From: Elephas maximus indicus
Lineage: Eukaryota > Chordata > Mammalia > Proboscidea > Elephantidae
Length of the DNA: 64,000 nt
Direction: 5' to 3'
Assembly (NCBI RefSeq): GCF_024166365.1
Contig: NC_064841.1
Coordinates: 27,086,001 to 27,150,000 of the forward strand
Position 1 is the first letter of the stretch. Every line of letters begins with the position of its first letter. A program made the position numbers and the translations under genes. Below are positions 46,720-58,475 of this stretch, piece after piece. The notes under the pieces are model-generated. The model ran no database searches. It was not told the DNA's origin and was given only the letters and a program-made list of their open reading frames with translations.

Positions 46720-47907
46720 TCACTTGGAAAAATGGCTGTAGTGGTGACCATTTATCTGTGTATTGTGGTCAGGGGCAGTGGAGTGAAAATTCTGAGAACT
46801 GCAACATGTGGTTGTAAGAACCGATTCAGTGTGTGTCTAGGAGAAGCTTGTTTCATCTGCCTGAGACTCCATTTCTTCATCTGCAAAACCAGGAGATTAA
46901 ATTCGAGTGTGTTGGACAGCCTCTCCATCCCTACCTTTCTACAATTCTGAGATATGGTTTAAAAAATAAAACGTAAAAGTCTAGGAATTAACAATTACAT
47001 CAACAGAATTAAAAACTTGACCAAAGTTAAAGAGAATACGTATTTCTCTCCACATCTGTACAGTCTCAGCCTCTTAAGTAAATGGAAGTAAATAGAAACT
47101 TGGATCACTTTTATAGAAGGATGGAACAATGTTTGCAAAGAAACAGGATTTGAACTTTCTCTCAAGATGCTCCTGAATTTGGCAGGCTGATTGCATTTAT
47201 GTTTTAAGAAGAAATGTAGCCAAAGCTCTCTGAAGTGCAGTGAAACACTACTTCCCCAACCCTCATATTTCTGCCACAGCAAATGAGTTATTGTTTTTAC
47301 AATCAATTAGATTAAGGATTTTAGAGAAGTATGGTTGTATCCTCGTGAACCACACTTGTAAAGATAGCAAGTTGTGCCGTTATCACTTCCCCAGAAAGGT
47401 ATGATTTTTCTGATACTTTTGGTTCTACGTGAGCCATGCTTTATGTCAACAAGGAATCAGGGAAATTATTTTCTCCCTAACAAAGGCTAAAATAAAAGAG
47501 ACCAAGGTAGGTGCATCATAAATATTGTTGACTTAGAGTAGCAAACAATAAAAATAGAAAAAATGGGAGAATCAGGATGCCACAGTGCATGGGAAGCTTT
47601 CCACAGTGAAGCCAATTTGTAAAAAGCTAGTATATATTTAGGTGACTCTCACCTAAAACTGTATAAGCTTTTGGAATGTGGTACAATAAAAATGATAATT
47701 ATGAATTCTTCATTAATGGTACCATAAAAGAAATTCATAGAATCACCTATTGTTCAGCCAACAAATATTGATTGAGTACCTACTCTGTGTAGAGCACATT
47801 CTGAATAAATAGCAGTGAAGTAGATATATAAGGTACATTCTCTCATGGAGCTTGTATTCTGGTAGGGGAAGATAGAAATGAAATAAGAATAAGGCAATAT
47901 CACTGTG
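46720..47907. other. Unassigned intronic sequence
   Basis: No exon recognised; 47752-47900 (caacaaatattgattgagtacc) looks like an L2 end. Confidence 0.4.
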
Positions 47908-47917
47908 ATAAGTGGTA

Positions 47918-48261
47918 AAAAAAGAGAAAGTTGCCATCGAGTCAATTTCCCCTCATGGCGACCCCATGTATGTCAGAGAACTGTGCTCCCAGGGACACAT
48001 TACCCAATAAGCAAGGTATGCATGGGTTTACTTGTGCTTACTTACTAATTTGTAGTGCACAGTTTCACAGTTTCAAAGATGTGCTGGAACCCATGTGAAA
48101 TTGTGCACTACAGGTTAGTAAGTAAAAACAACGAAGCCCGTAAGCTGCGTAGATGTGGGTGGCCTGTGCGTACTGTGCTTACTGGTTAATCCTCCCCTGT
48201 GTGCTCCATAGGGTTTCCAGTGGCTGATTTCTTGGAAATAGATCGCCAGGACTTTCTTCCA
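47918..48261 (-). mobile_element. 5'-truncated AfroSINE with 10-bp target duplication, split by a hAT-like element
   Basis: SINE halves at 47918-47989 (gccatcgagtcaatttcccc ... agaactgtgctcc) and 48208-48261 (atagggtttccagtggctg). Flanked by the exact duplication ataagtggta (47908-47917 and 48262-48271). Between the halves sits the element at 47990-48199. Confidence 0.9.
47990..48199. mobile_element. 210-bp hAT-like palindromic non-autonomous element (MITE) inside an AfroSINE
   Basis: Exact 8-bp target duplication tgtgctcc (47982-47989 and 48200-48207), the size made by hAT transposases. Terminal inverted repeats begin CAGGG at both ends and stay alignable for about 35 bp (cagggacacattacccaata against the reversed right end caggggaggattaaccagta; then taagca, gta, gca). 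Inside is a second inverted repeat: 32-nt arms at 48038-48069 and 48094-48125, containing gtagtgcac / gtgcactac, so almost the whole element can fold. It has no coding capacity. It is younger than the SINE it entered. I cannot name the family. Confidence 0.85.
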
Positions 48262-48271
48262 ATAAGTGGTA

Positions 48272-49764
48272 TGGAGAAGTTTAAAACAGATATATGACTA
48301 GGTGTGGAGGAGTTTAGTTCATCAGAGAAAGCTTCTTTGGGAAGTGACATTTAAGCTACAATCTGAATCAAGTGAAAAACAGGGTAGAGAGAACCTTCCA
48401 GCCCAGTTAGGGCAAAGGCTCAAAGGCAGGCATGAACTTGATGATTTAGGAGATCAGAATAAAAGCCAGGGTGGCTGGAACATAGTAGACAAGGGGGAAA
48501 AGGAATGTGTTGAATTTTCAGAGGAGGGTAGAGAGTAGGGGATTTATATTCTAGGTGTAATGGAAAGCAAGCAAAAGGTTTTAAGCAAGAATGTGAAGGG
48601 ATCTGATTTTCATTTAAAAGGATGACTTTGCTGTGTTTTGGTGGGCAAGAATAGAATCAGAGGGATGGACGAGGAAGCCATGGCAGTGTCCTGTACAGGA
48701 AATCACGACCTAGAGGAGAGTTTCGGTCATGGGTACGGAGAGAAGTGGGCCTTTGGAAGAAAAGAGCCAACAGAACCTGAAGCTGGGCACAGTATGGAGA
48801 GACTGAAAGAAAGAATCAAGAATAACTTGTGAAGTTCTGTCCTGACCAGCTGGGTAGATGTGGGTGGCATATACTGAGATGAGGAAGACTGGGAGACGAA
48901 CAATTTGAGGGGGTGAGAATTAAGAGATCTGTTTAGGGCTTGTTGATTTTAAGATGCCAATTAGACAATCCAAGTAAAGCTGCCATGTAGACAGATATAA
49001 TATTTGAAGTTCTGGGACTATGTAAGGGCTATAAAACTGAGAGTTAGGAGCATATGATAGTATTTGAGACCATGGACTGGATGAGATGACCAAAGAAAAG
49101 AATGTAATTGGGTAAAAGAAGGGGCTCCAGGACTGACCTCTTGGGTGAAACAGAAAAGGAAGAACCAACTCAGGAGACTGAGACTGAGTGGCCAGTGAAG
49201 TAATAGGGAAATCAGGAGAGCATGGTGACATAGAAGGTAAGATGAGAGTGTTCTATTAAAAAGAAAGTATCAGCTGTGAAAAATGCTGATGAGAGGTCTG
49301 GCCTAGGGGTGGCCATTGGATCTGACAACCTGAAAATCATTGATGATCCATGTAAGAGCAGTCATAGTGGAACGGCCGGGACTGAAGCTTCAAGAGAGTG
49401 TATTGGGAAGAGATTCTGTGATGAAAATGTGGAGGCAGACTGTATAAAGAACTCTTTTTTGGATGTTTTACAGTGGAAGGGAACAGACATATGGGACGGC
49501 AGAGGGAAGGAGATGCAGTGTCAGGTAGGGTGTTTTCGTTTGCTTGCTTTTTTTACAAGAGGGGGTTGCTAGTTCAGTGTGTATGCGAACAAGTTAATTC
49601 ACTAACAAGAAAGGAAGTAGTAATATGGAAAAGATGGCGATTGCAGAAGCAAAGTCTTTCAGAGGGCGAGAAGGATGGAATCCAGACCAAAAGGGCTTTG
49701 AAAGAGCAGAGGTTTGTTGAAAGATCCGCTTGTGTAATTACCTCAGTACCTCTCTTACAAAGCG
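48272..49764. other. Unassigned; part resembles an old interspersed repeat
   Basis: 48310-48640 (ttggagga...gatcagaataaaagccaggg...ctaggtgtaatggaaagc) has the feel of an ancient mammalian repeat that I cannot name. Open frames at 48302-48538, 48638-48832 and 49276-49572 show no known domain. Confidence 0.35.
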
Positions 49765-49920
49765 CTGAGACATAAATTATCTCATTTGATTCTCACTAAC
49801 GCTCTGTTAGGCAGGTATGTGGTCATTCCTGATTTCCAGATGAGGAAAATAAAGTCTATAGAGGTTGGATAATTTCTCCTAGAGCACTCATAAATAGTAG
49901 ATCTAGAATTCAAACCTTTC
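49765..49920 (-). repeat. MIR
   Basis: ttatctcatttgattctcac ... cagatgaggaaaataaag ... gatctagaattcaaacc. Confidence 0.78.
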
Positions 49921-50469
49921 TTTCGCCTCCGAATTGAATGTTTTTTCCACTGTGTAATATTGTGGTGAAGCTGCCCTTCTAATGTTCTGTCTGACGCAAT
50001 GTGACCAAACGTTCACAGGTACAAAGAAGTATAGTTGCTTCCGTGTCATTATTCCCATTTTGGTAACTTGGTGATCAGCAAAACTTTGGTGGTTTTAAGT
50101 TTGAAATCCCTGGAATCCAGCTGGGTGGAGATTTCATGTCCTCATCAGTTTTCTGAATTTAATGACTACTGGAGTGTAATAGGGACATAATTACATTTGC
50201 ACCTAAAGGTCTTATAAAAAACACTTAAACCTAATAACGCCTTTCTCAACAAGTTTGGTTCATATACTCAAGTTAACCATAAATTGCCTGTTCATTTTGT
50301 TACCATTTTGAAGGGCATCTCACCCAATAAAACAGCAGTAAATACTTGTTTATTAATTTTTGTAAAAATAACACACCATTTTTTAAAGTAAAAAAAGTAC
50401 AAGTCCCAATCAGTTGGGGAGTGCAATGGGGAAGAATTTATTATCCCATGGTCCAAAAGGCGTGGAATT

Positions 50470-50660
50470 TGAATCAAATGTCCTGGGTTTAAGTTTAAGA
50501 TCTGATAAACTCTCTCCAGGAGCTCTTTCAAGTTGCTTAACCTTAGTTTCCTCATTAATAAAATAAAGCTGATAAAATTTGTGGTAACAAATATTATATT
50601 GTTTATGCTAATAATGATTATTATGAGTTAACTGTAAAGTGGGAGTACCTGCTGGTTGTT
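50470..50660 (+). repeat. MIR
   Basis: tcctgggtttaag ... gttgcttaaccttagtttcc ... attaataaaataaagctgat ... tgagttaactgtaaag. The rest of 49921-52517 is unassigned apart from L2-like ends near 50925-50980 and 51130-51185. Confidence 0.72.
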
Positions 50661-52517
50661 ACTATTATACTAAGCTGTATAGTGTGTTTTATTTTTTAGC
50701 AAGTCTTGTGAGGCAAATTCACATCTCCCTTCTGATAATAATGAACCATTCCTTATGGCTACTTGGATAAAAGAGAGAAGAAATTGCTTGTAGAGGGACA
50801 CCTGTAATCTGCCTCCTCTTAAAAGCTTTCCCAAGTCTCTTGAAACTGCCTTAGTCGCTTGTGTTCCCACGGAAGCACGTCCATAATTGCTGCCATAGCA
50901 CTCACCACAGCCACACACTCATTTGAACAACAAATGCGCCTTGAGAGCCTATTATGTTCCAGGCCCTGAAGGAGTAGACATCAGTGTAGAAAAATCATTG
51001 TGATACGTTTTTGCCTCTTCATCAGTTGATGGTCTAGTACGAGAGTGTCTCTTCTGTGTGAAGCTACTTTTTATATGAGTTGTAGAATGCCATTACGGGC
51101 TCTAGAATGCCAAGACTTTCTCTTGGTCATCTTAGTCTTCCTCAGGACCTTGCTGATAGTAGTGCTCAATAAATGATTATTGCATTAAAGAAACATTTTA
51201 TAGTATGTTTTACAAAATACCAAGGTGTTTTGGTGGACTAGCAAGCAAGGTCTTTTTCCTCCTAATGTCTCTCATGGTTACATTGAACAGCAAGTTAAAA
51301 TTAGATTTTTTTTTTCTCTTTTTTTTAAGGAAGGAAAACCATAGCAACTGTAATGTTGAATGTTTCAGAGAGTACATTTTTAAGGATTCTCTTTTTCGGA
51401 ATTGTCTATGTTTGAGTTGCCTATTTCAATCGAAAATCTAATAAATAATTTGCGGCACTAGCAACCACATAAACCACAGATTGTATCTATACAGCAGTAG
51501 AAATTCCCACATGAAACAGAATGCTTGGTAATCTAAAAAAAGAAAAATCAATAAGTAAATGTGTTGAATAAATTTAAAATGGTTACCTTCCCCTCCCCCT
51601 CCCCCCGAAATGATTGAGCATTAACCTCTTCGGTTCTTACACCTGTGTTTATTATAAAGCCTTGGAGATTGTTGTAATGTTTTATATCAATATTTGCTAG
51701 AGATCTTTTTTTTAAGGCATGTCTTATGAGGAAATCAATTTTACAGTACTGTCTTCTAACTGAAAGAATGGGCATTTTTATAGAATGCCATCAGCAAATA
51801 CTTCTCTGACATACATAATGATCGCCTAATACTTTTCTCTAAAAGTATTTTTCTTGAAGTAATGATTGAAGTGTGGCTCAGTGCCTCAGGAACACTGACT
51901 AATGTCATGTTAATCAACTTGACTAAAAAAAAAATAAAGAGGTTGATAGTTTAAATCTAGTTGCCTCATGATTCATTTGAACTATAAAAGAAGAAAATGT
52001 ATTTTACCCAGGACCAAATTTAAAACAAAACAAAAATCTAGCAAAACATCTCAAAATCAACTTTATCAAGAAAAATCTAATTCCATTTCTCTTAAAACGT
52101 CTAAATTAGCCTTTGATTGATCAACATCAAACATCTATATAGATCAAAATCGATTCACTGCCTACTCTATGCAAAGCACTGAACTAATGCCAAAATAAAT
52201 AAAGCCCATTTCTGCTATTAGAGATCTTATTAGAAGAAATAAGTCATTCACATAAAACTGGCTGTGTGAAAAATAAGTATTATAAATGCCGTCGGTATTC
52301 TGAGAAGGGAGAAATGGATAACTCTGGCTAGATTTGAACAGGTAGAATGAGGTGGAAACAGAAAGATAGAACATTGCAGACTGGAAACGAGCGTCTTTCA
52401 GAAGTAGCAAGAAGTAGAGCTTGATTTCAGGATAGTTTCCAGGAGTGCTGAATAAGGCTCTTTATTTAGTCCAAACACACCTCAGGCTAGGTAGTGAAAG
52501 GCCTTGAATTCCAGATT

Positions 52518-52585
52518 ATGACAGTGATTGTTTAAATGGAATTTATATATAAATTCCAAATATATATATATATAATCACTGTCAT
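52518..52585. other. AT-rich double palindrome
   Basis: A perfect 20-bp palindrome, ggaatttatatataaattcc (52538-52557), lies between exact inverted arms atgacagtgatt (52518-52529) and aatcactgtcat (52574-52585). TA-rich sequence continues to 52680, and a scrap of reversed AfroSINE tail (cctactgctgtcaa) lies near 52605. Confidence 0.85.
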
Positions 52586-53701
52586 ATTATATATACCCAC
52601 CAAAACCTACTGCTGTCAATGTTATATGTATATACTTATAATTATATATTATATTTATATATGTATACATATATAATTTTAAAAGCTGTAAGTGAGCAGT
52701 CCCATTAACTCTTCTGTGCACGCGCAACAACTTTTTTAAAGGACAGGCTCTAAATCTGAAATTGAAGCCACCTGATTTGCAAGCAACACTGAAAAATGTT
52801 GGCTGGGTTTGGCCATACTTTTTCAGTCTGAGCATTTAGTCAGTTTTTGACGTTCTGGTATTATTCTGGGGAGGTAAGTTATCGTTTTTTAGATAAATTT
52901 GGATTAATTTGTCTTCCAGAGGCAGGAAAAATAAGCATTTGCTTATATATTTATTACCACAGAATTTTCTGTGTACGCCATGTATACTTTTTTACCTTTG
53001 TAATTGTTTCTTGTATGAAACTGCACTAAGACCAAAATTAGTACTTCATCAGAGGCGTTTCATGACTGAGCCAGAAGTACTTGGAAACCCATTTCTTAAA
53101 AACAGTAAAACCTTCTCGTAGGGCAGTAAATGTGCGAGGTTGGAGCATGACAGTGAGAAGGAAGAGAGAGAGAGAACAATTATCTTCTAAAAGAAATGGC
53201 TATGAAGATAACTTTATACATTATGTGTTCAAAAGATGTGAAATAAATGTAGCAGAGATAGACAATACTGCTGTAGATGCTAAAAGTTGTCACTAACTAC
53301 AACCAACTATGGAAATTCTCACACTTTTAGTCCCAGGCCCTTGAAATTGAGAGAAAGTTTAGATAAGACACCTAGGAGAAACCATAGAAATTTTGGAACA
53401 TTTCACCTACGCTCATTTCCTGTTCATATTTGTATAATCTGCCATGAGAATGAATATACACCAGAGCTCTTTACAACCAGGTGTTCAGAGTTTTAAGCAA
53501 GTTTCAAGAGCTTCACCTCTTACCCTTCACAACAGCGTTGGACCAAGAGGGGAACATAAATATAATTAGAATAAACAAACAAAAATTATAGGATCCACAA
53601 GAATCAAGGTTTATTTAGAACTTCTCTATGCTGTGATCTATGAAGCTTACTCCAATGACATTTATACACCATATAATGTATGTGAGGAGCCCTGTGTCTG
53701 A

Positions 53702-53910
53702 AGAAGCCCTGGTGGCTCAACAGTTAAGGGCTTGGCTGCTAACTGAAAAGTCAGCGGCTCAAAAACACACCAGCTGTTCCTCAGGAGAAAAGACCTGGTG
53801 ATCTGCCCTCGTAAAAATTACAGCCAAGGAAACCCTATGAGACAGTTCTACTCTGTCTCTAGGGTCACTATGAGTCAGAATTGACTCGATGGCGTGGAAC
53901 AACAATAATG
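53702..53910 (+). mobile_element. AfroSINE
   Basis: agaagccctggtggctcaac ... gagtcagaattgactcgatgg ... aacaacaataatgg. Flanks 52690-53700 and 53911-54917 contain no recognised feature other than T runs and the exon acceptor. Confidence 0.92.
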
Positions 53911-54917
53911 GAAGTACCTTAGGCTAGGAGTTGGTGAGTAGTAGTTTCCGGTAGAAAATAGCAAATATGAATGGCCAGATTCTGCTAATGACCTTAGTTT
54001 ACATGAAAAATGTGGTCCTTATTCCTTCTTACCCAAGGAGAAAGAGTCTTAAAAATTAGGAACCAACATACATAATTATTCTGAAAGAAATCTAGAAGCA
54101 CAGCAAGTATGCAGAGACCTTTGAATCAAAAGATTGTTGTTAGCGTGTTGACATGGCAAACAATTTGTTACGTATATATTCACCACTTTTTTAAAAAAAG
54201 GAAAAAAGATGGTTATTATATTTTTCCGAGCATTAGTAATTTAGGAAAATGCAATATTAATATGGTAGGCTCAAGATGAATGTGTGGCTCAACACTGATG
54301 TGAAGTTGAAGGTCATGTTCTTCTACTTTAAAGTCTATTCTGAGTGGTAGTTATCTTGAAAGCTGTTTAAATTTGAGGTTTTCATTGTTAATAGAAGAAA
54401 CGAATCGAGGAAACATTGTGCTCCCAACATTTCTGGAAGCTTTTCAGAGGAAGCAGCTGTAGTTTCTTTAGACTCCCAAGTCTATTATGCAGGTTAGCAG
54501 TGTATTTTATAATGAGTTCTAGACCACCTGCCTTTCCAAGGAAATTAATATCGAGATGGATTTTTTTTTTTTGGTCTTTTTCATCCTCAGTGGTTATGTA
54601 TAATATTTTCCTATTCAGTGACTTTGGGCATCCCATAAAAATGTTCTTTCAATGTTGTTCAGCTGTGGATGATTGTTTTTTTAGACATTGTCTAAATGTG
54701 TTTTCAACAAATTCTTGTCTTAGTGAGTTTTAAGATTGAATTGTATGTTGCCCTAGGAAAAGAGTAGTTCAGCAGATGAGGTGCACATAGTTTTTCTTCT
54801 AAGGCAGTAAATGCCTGTAACGAATAAAATAGTGTTTTACATGAATTTGACTCTTGTCTAAATCAGTGGAATTTCAAAATATTGTTTTAATTATTTTCCC
54901 TTTTCTCACCCCCATAG

Positions 54918-55550
54918 GAATTTTGCAGAGAGAAATCAATGGCTTTAGGAAGCCATAAGAGTTCGGAGAATACAGTCAAAAGGGTCTGTCATGATCAGCT
55001 TGTTCCAAAGATAAACACAAGCAAGAAAATGACCACCTTAGCAAACCCACCTACCATCTTGGAAATGCCAAAGGAAATTAAGAAAAACTGTGGAGGCAAA
55101 CAGGTAGAAATCACAGTGGAAAGAATAAAAATAGCAAAGAGCACCAAAGAAAAACAAAGTCATGATTTAGAGAGAGTAGCCTTTAAACGAAAGGCAGAAG
55201 GTGAAGAAAAGCCAGCTGGAAAGAAAGAGGCAAAGATAATAGAACGTGACAATCAATTAATCACCATGCCTCTGCCTCACATCCCCTTAAAGAACATAAT
55301 GGATGTGGAAGTGAAGTTGGTGTACGTTGATGAAGAGGATGTGAGCTATGAGTTTGCTGGGTCCTTCATGTCCACTGGGATTCAGCCAACACGCCGAGCC
55401 GCTGAAATACTAGACCCTTTGAGCATACCTAATTTCAGTTTTCCACCTCAGATTGACAAATGGCTTCAGGTTGCCTTAAAGGATGCCAGCTCTTGCTATA
55501 GACAAAAGAAATACGCCGTGGCAGCAGGACAGTTCAGAACAGCACTTGAG
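54918..55550 (+). other. SPATA16: SPATA16 exon 2 with splice sites and 5'UTR stub
   Basis: The acceptor is a pyrimidine-rich tract ending cccccatag at 54911-54917. The exon opens with 21 nt of 5'UTR (54918-54938) before the ATG, and the donor is gag|gtatgg at 55550/55551. An exon that starts just upstream of the ATG implies at least one non-coding exon further 5', which the CpG island at 31.2-31.7 kb could supply. Confidence 0.88.
54939..55550 (+). CDS. SPATA16: SPATA16 first coding exon (codons 1-204, partial gene)
   Basis: Recognised as the N-terminal part of spermatogenesis-associated protein 16, a testis protein of the Golgi and pro-acrosomal vesicles needed for acrosome formation; human loss of function causes globozoospermia (established knowledge). 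The ATG at 54939 opens MALGSHKSSENTVKR, then a basic, lysine-rich, probably disordered segment to about residue 105. The conserved block follows (LITMPLPHIPLKNIMDVEVKL), then IDKWLQVALKDASSCYRQKKYA, the start of the TPR-like helical region. The open frame is intact for 204 codons, against about 570 in the full human protein, and ends in phase 0 at a GAG|gtatgg donor. The frame continues 26 codons into the intron but that part is not coding. The next exons lie outside the window or were not found. Identification is from memory of the family; no alignment was run. Confidence 0.95.
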
Positions 55551-56988
55551 GTATGGGATTATATAAAATATAGATTGGTGGCAGGAAGCTGTGAAATGGA
55601 AAGCCTTAATTACATTGAGTGGTCCTGATCATACAGTAGTCAACAGTGATAAAAGGGGGAAAATGTTTAATGATATCAGGATTATGAGGTTCCTAGTTTA
55701 CATACAGCAAATAAGAAATGCCTACAAATTAATATACCTGTGTGCACTTCACATGTAGAAATAACTCCAAAAGCATACCTCATGCTTTTTCTCTTTTAAC
55801 AAGCACTGCAGTGAATGGTAAAATATATAAGAGTGCAGTTGGTTTTGTAATTTAGCTGTACACCTATAAAAGCTGTAAAATTTTTGTACGGTGGTAGTAG
55901 ATAGAATATAGATTCTCTAGAAATAGGCAGTTAACGGGTCTCATGAATTGTCCCTTTTTTGATATGACATCTTCATGACTAAATATAACCATCTCTACTC
56001 TTTCGCATGGGCTGATAATATATACATAATACTATTGAAAACAAAATAATGCCAAAATAACATCAAACTTCACTTTACCATCAAAATTCACATTCTAGTG
56101 AATCTTTTTTTTTAAAAAGAAATAATTATTTGTCTTTCTGCAAGCAGGTCAGTTTGTCAATACCTTGGCATAAAGAAGTAGCCCATGGACTAAAATAACT
56201 TTGAGAATCACCCCTAAAACACAAAAGTAGTAGTGGGGAAAATTCCTTCATCTCATCTCATTGAAGGACTCATAGAAGGACCGAAATCTATAACTAGAAG
56301 TTCTGTTGGTCTGGCAATATTGGTGACTGTATATTTCATTAATCACAATTAAAAACAAAAAAAATCAGTGCATTCTATATGCCTGGCACTTTGTTAGGCC
56401 CTGGAGAGTCAAAAATGAGTTAAGACATTTAGGACTCCACCCGACTTATGGAGGCAAATTGTAAATAGTGAAATGGAGGTGGCATAAAGGAGCGATTGAT
56501 CCACCATCCTGGGGAGAGGTAGGAATCAAACATGCAATGTCTGTGATGGAGATTTTTTAAAGAGTAAAAGATTATTTCCACTGTTACTTGCAGGTTAAAA
56601 TGTCTCTATCTAGAATACATTATTAATGGGTGATACCAGCAATGATGCCCCTAAATATTTAAAAAGAAACTCTAAGTACCCAAATGGAAGCTCAAAAGGA
56701 TGTGAAGTGATTAAGGAGCAGATAAATAGGCGTATCTATAAATATCACTGTCCTCACAGAGGGTCATCTCCACAAAGAAGGGACATATGACACATCATCA
56801 AAGTTCTACTCTGTAAACTGAATGATGCAAAAAGCACCAGAAAATCTAGGTTACCCACAAACTACTGAGAGAGCCCTTTGCTGCCCTTCGAGCTAAGGTC
56901 CAACAGAACTCCAGCTAAGGAAAAAATGCTAGAGAAAGACTCAATGAAGAACCATGCACACTTCTTCCAGGATCATTTTCAGCCAGAT

Positions 56989-57060
56989 TTTTTTTTTTTG
57001 TTACGGTTATAATTTTATTGACAAATAATAACATTTTGGCAATAAAAAAAGAAAGGAATA
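56989..57060 (-). other. Possible 3' end of an antisense retroposed RNA
   Basis: Reversed A run (56990-57000) followed at normal distance by reversed AATAAA (near 57015-57020). The body to about 57560 is not recognisable and no target duplication was seen. Confidence 0.3.
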
Positions 57061-57656
57061 AAATAAATGAAGATGCTATATAGCTTCAAATTAAGTGTAG
57101 GTGGAAACAATGCCTATGTTAAGTAGGAGAAAATATCTAGTTTTCCATGAAACGTGGTGTTCAAAATTATAACAATTGAATCAGATTTTAATGACTGCAA
57201 AATCTAATTGTATTCTGAGTCTTCTCTCTGGTATGCATTTTTTCTATCTCTGTTGCAGTCTTTCTTTCGCAGGGCTTTTAGGAAAGTTTTGGATGCTGAC
57301 ACTAATTACTAGTAATTAACAAAGGTAATTACTTTGAGACCAAAACTTAGCCTAGACATCTGGCCTAGCTTTTGTCTAATTATCTTGAGAGTTAACTTTG
57401 AAATCTTACCTACAATGTCTCTTAATAAACAAAAGCTACAGGGAATTGAAAAGCGTTGTAACCCTCTTCAACCCTTCTTCTCCTGAAGAAGTAAATTTAA
57501 TTTCTTCAATATTGAGCATTCTTGGATTTCATAGAATGCATCTACCTTTTTCCTTTAGGTCCTAACGAGACTGAGTGAGATGGCAGAGACCAAGGCATAG
57601 TGATAACAGTCACACTTGTAAAACAGTACATCAGAGAATATTTGAGTGTGTATAAA

Positions 57657-57782
57657 CAATGAGCTCAAGCATAGCAACGATTGTGAGGATGGCTCAGGAC
57701 CGGGCAATGTTTTGTTCTGTTGTGCGTAGGGTCTCTATGAGTCGGAACTGACTCCATGGCACTTAACAACAAACAACAACAT
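57657..57782 (+). mobile_element. RTE 3' end fragment
   Basis: gagctcaagcatagcaacg ... gagtcggaactgactccatgg ... taacaacaaacaacaac. Confidence 0.88.
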
Positions 57783-58114
57783 AAATTAGAGTTAGGTTTG
57801 AATGCAAATGAAAGAAAACCCAAAATACCAGTGTCCTCAGCAAATAGAAATTTATTTTTCTCTCACAGAAATGTAGATAGTCAAGGATCAGCTTGGTATG
57901 ATTGTTAGGGTACTGGCAGTCTATCTTGCTTTTTAAGATGTGACTTTGACCTCATGATCCAAAATGTCTGTTCTTGTTGGTATCATTGCATCCACGTTCC
58001 AGCCTTTTGGAAGGAGAAAAAGGGATACAGAAAGGCACACTGTGTCCCTGTAAGGACACTTCACAGATGCTGTACACACCACTTCCTTTTTTCCCCCATT
58101 ATCCAGAAATTAAG

Positions 58115-58297
58115 GAGCCCTGGGCAGTTCTGGGTGGGGCAGTTCATGCCCACTAGCCGCTCCATGGGAGAAAGATGTGGCAGTATGCTTCCCTAAAGAT
58201 TTACGGTCTAGAAGCCCTGTGGGCCAACTCTACTCTTTCCTGTAGGGTTGCTGTCAGTAGGCACCCACTTGACGGCAATGGGTTTTTGGGTTCAGAA
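58115..58297 (+). mobile_element. AfroSINE (decayed)
   Basis: gagccctgggcagttctggg ... ctctactctttcctgtagggttgc ... cccacttgacggcaatgggttt. Confidence 0.8.
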
Positions 58298-58384
58298 TTT
58301 AGTTATATGGACACACATACCTGCAAGGGAGGCTGAGAAATATGGTCTTTGTTCTGGGTGACCTAACATCCAAGGATTCTATTT

Positions 58385-58475
58385 CCTGGCAATCTACTTC
58401 TGAAAAATCAGCCACGGAGAGCCCTATGGAGCACAGTTCTACTCTGACATGAGTTGGAATCGACTCAATGGCAAC
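58385..58475 (+). mobile_element. AfroSINE 3' half
   Basis: cctggcaatctacttctg ... gagcacagttctactctg ... gagttggaatcgactcaatgg. Confidence 0.85.

Larger units (their letters stand above)
31495..54917 (+). other. Presumed SPATA16 intron 1
   Basis: This is the interval between the best donor in the CpG island and the acceptor of the coding exon. It holds only interspersed repeats and unassigned AT-rich sequence; I see no other convincing coding exon. The extent depends on the unproven exon-1 assignment. Confidence 0.45.

Noticed and set aside
48302..48832. Two neighbouring acidic/basic open frames as a small gene
   Set aside because: No start context, splice sites or motif; the sequence resembles an ancient interspersed repeat.
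55551..55628. Extension of the SPATA16 frame by 26 codons
   Set aside because: It passes a consensus donor and loses similarity to the protein; it is intron read-through.
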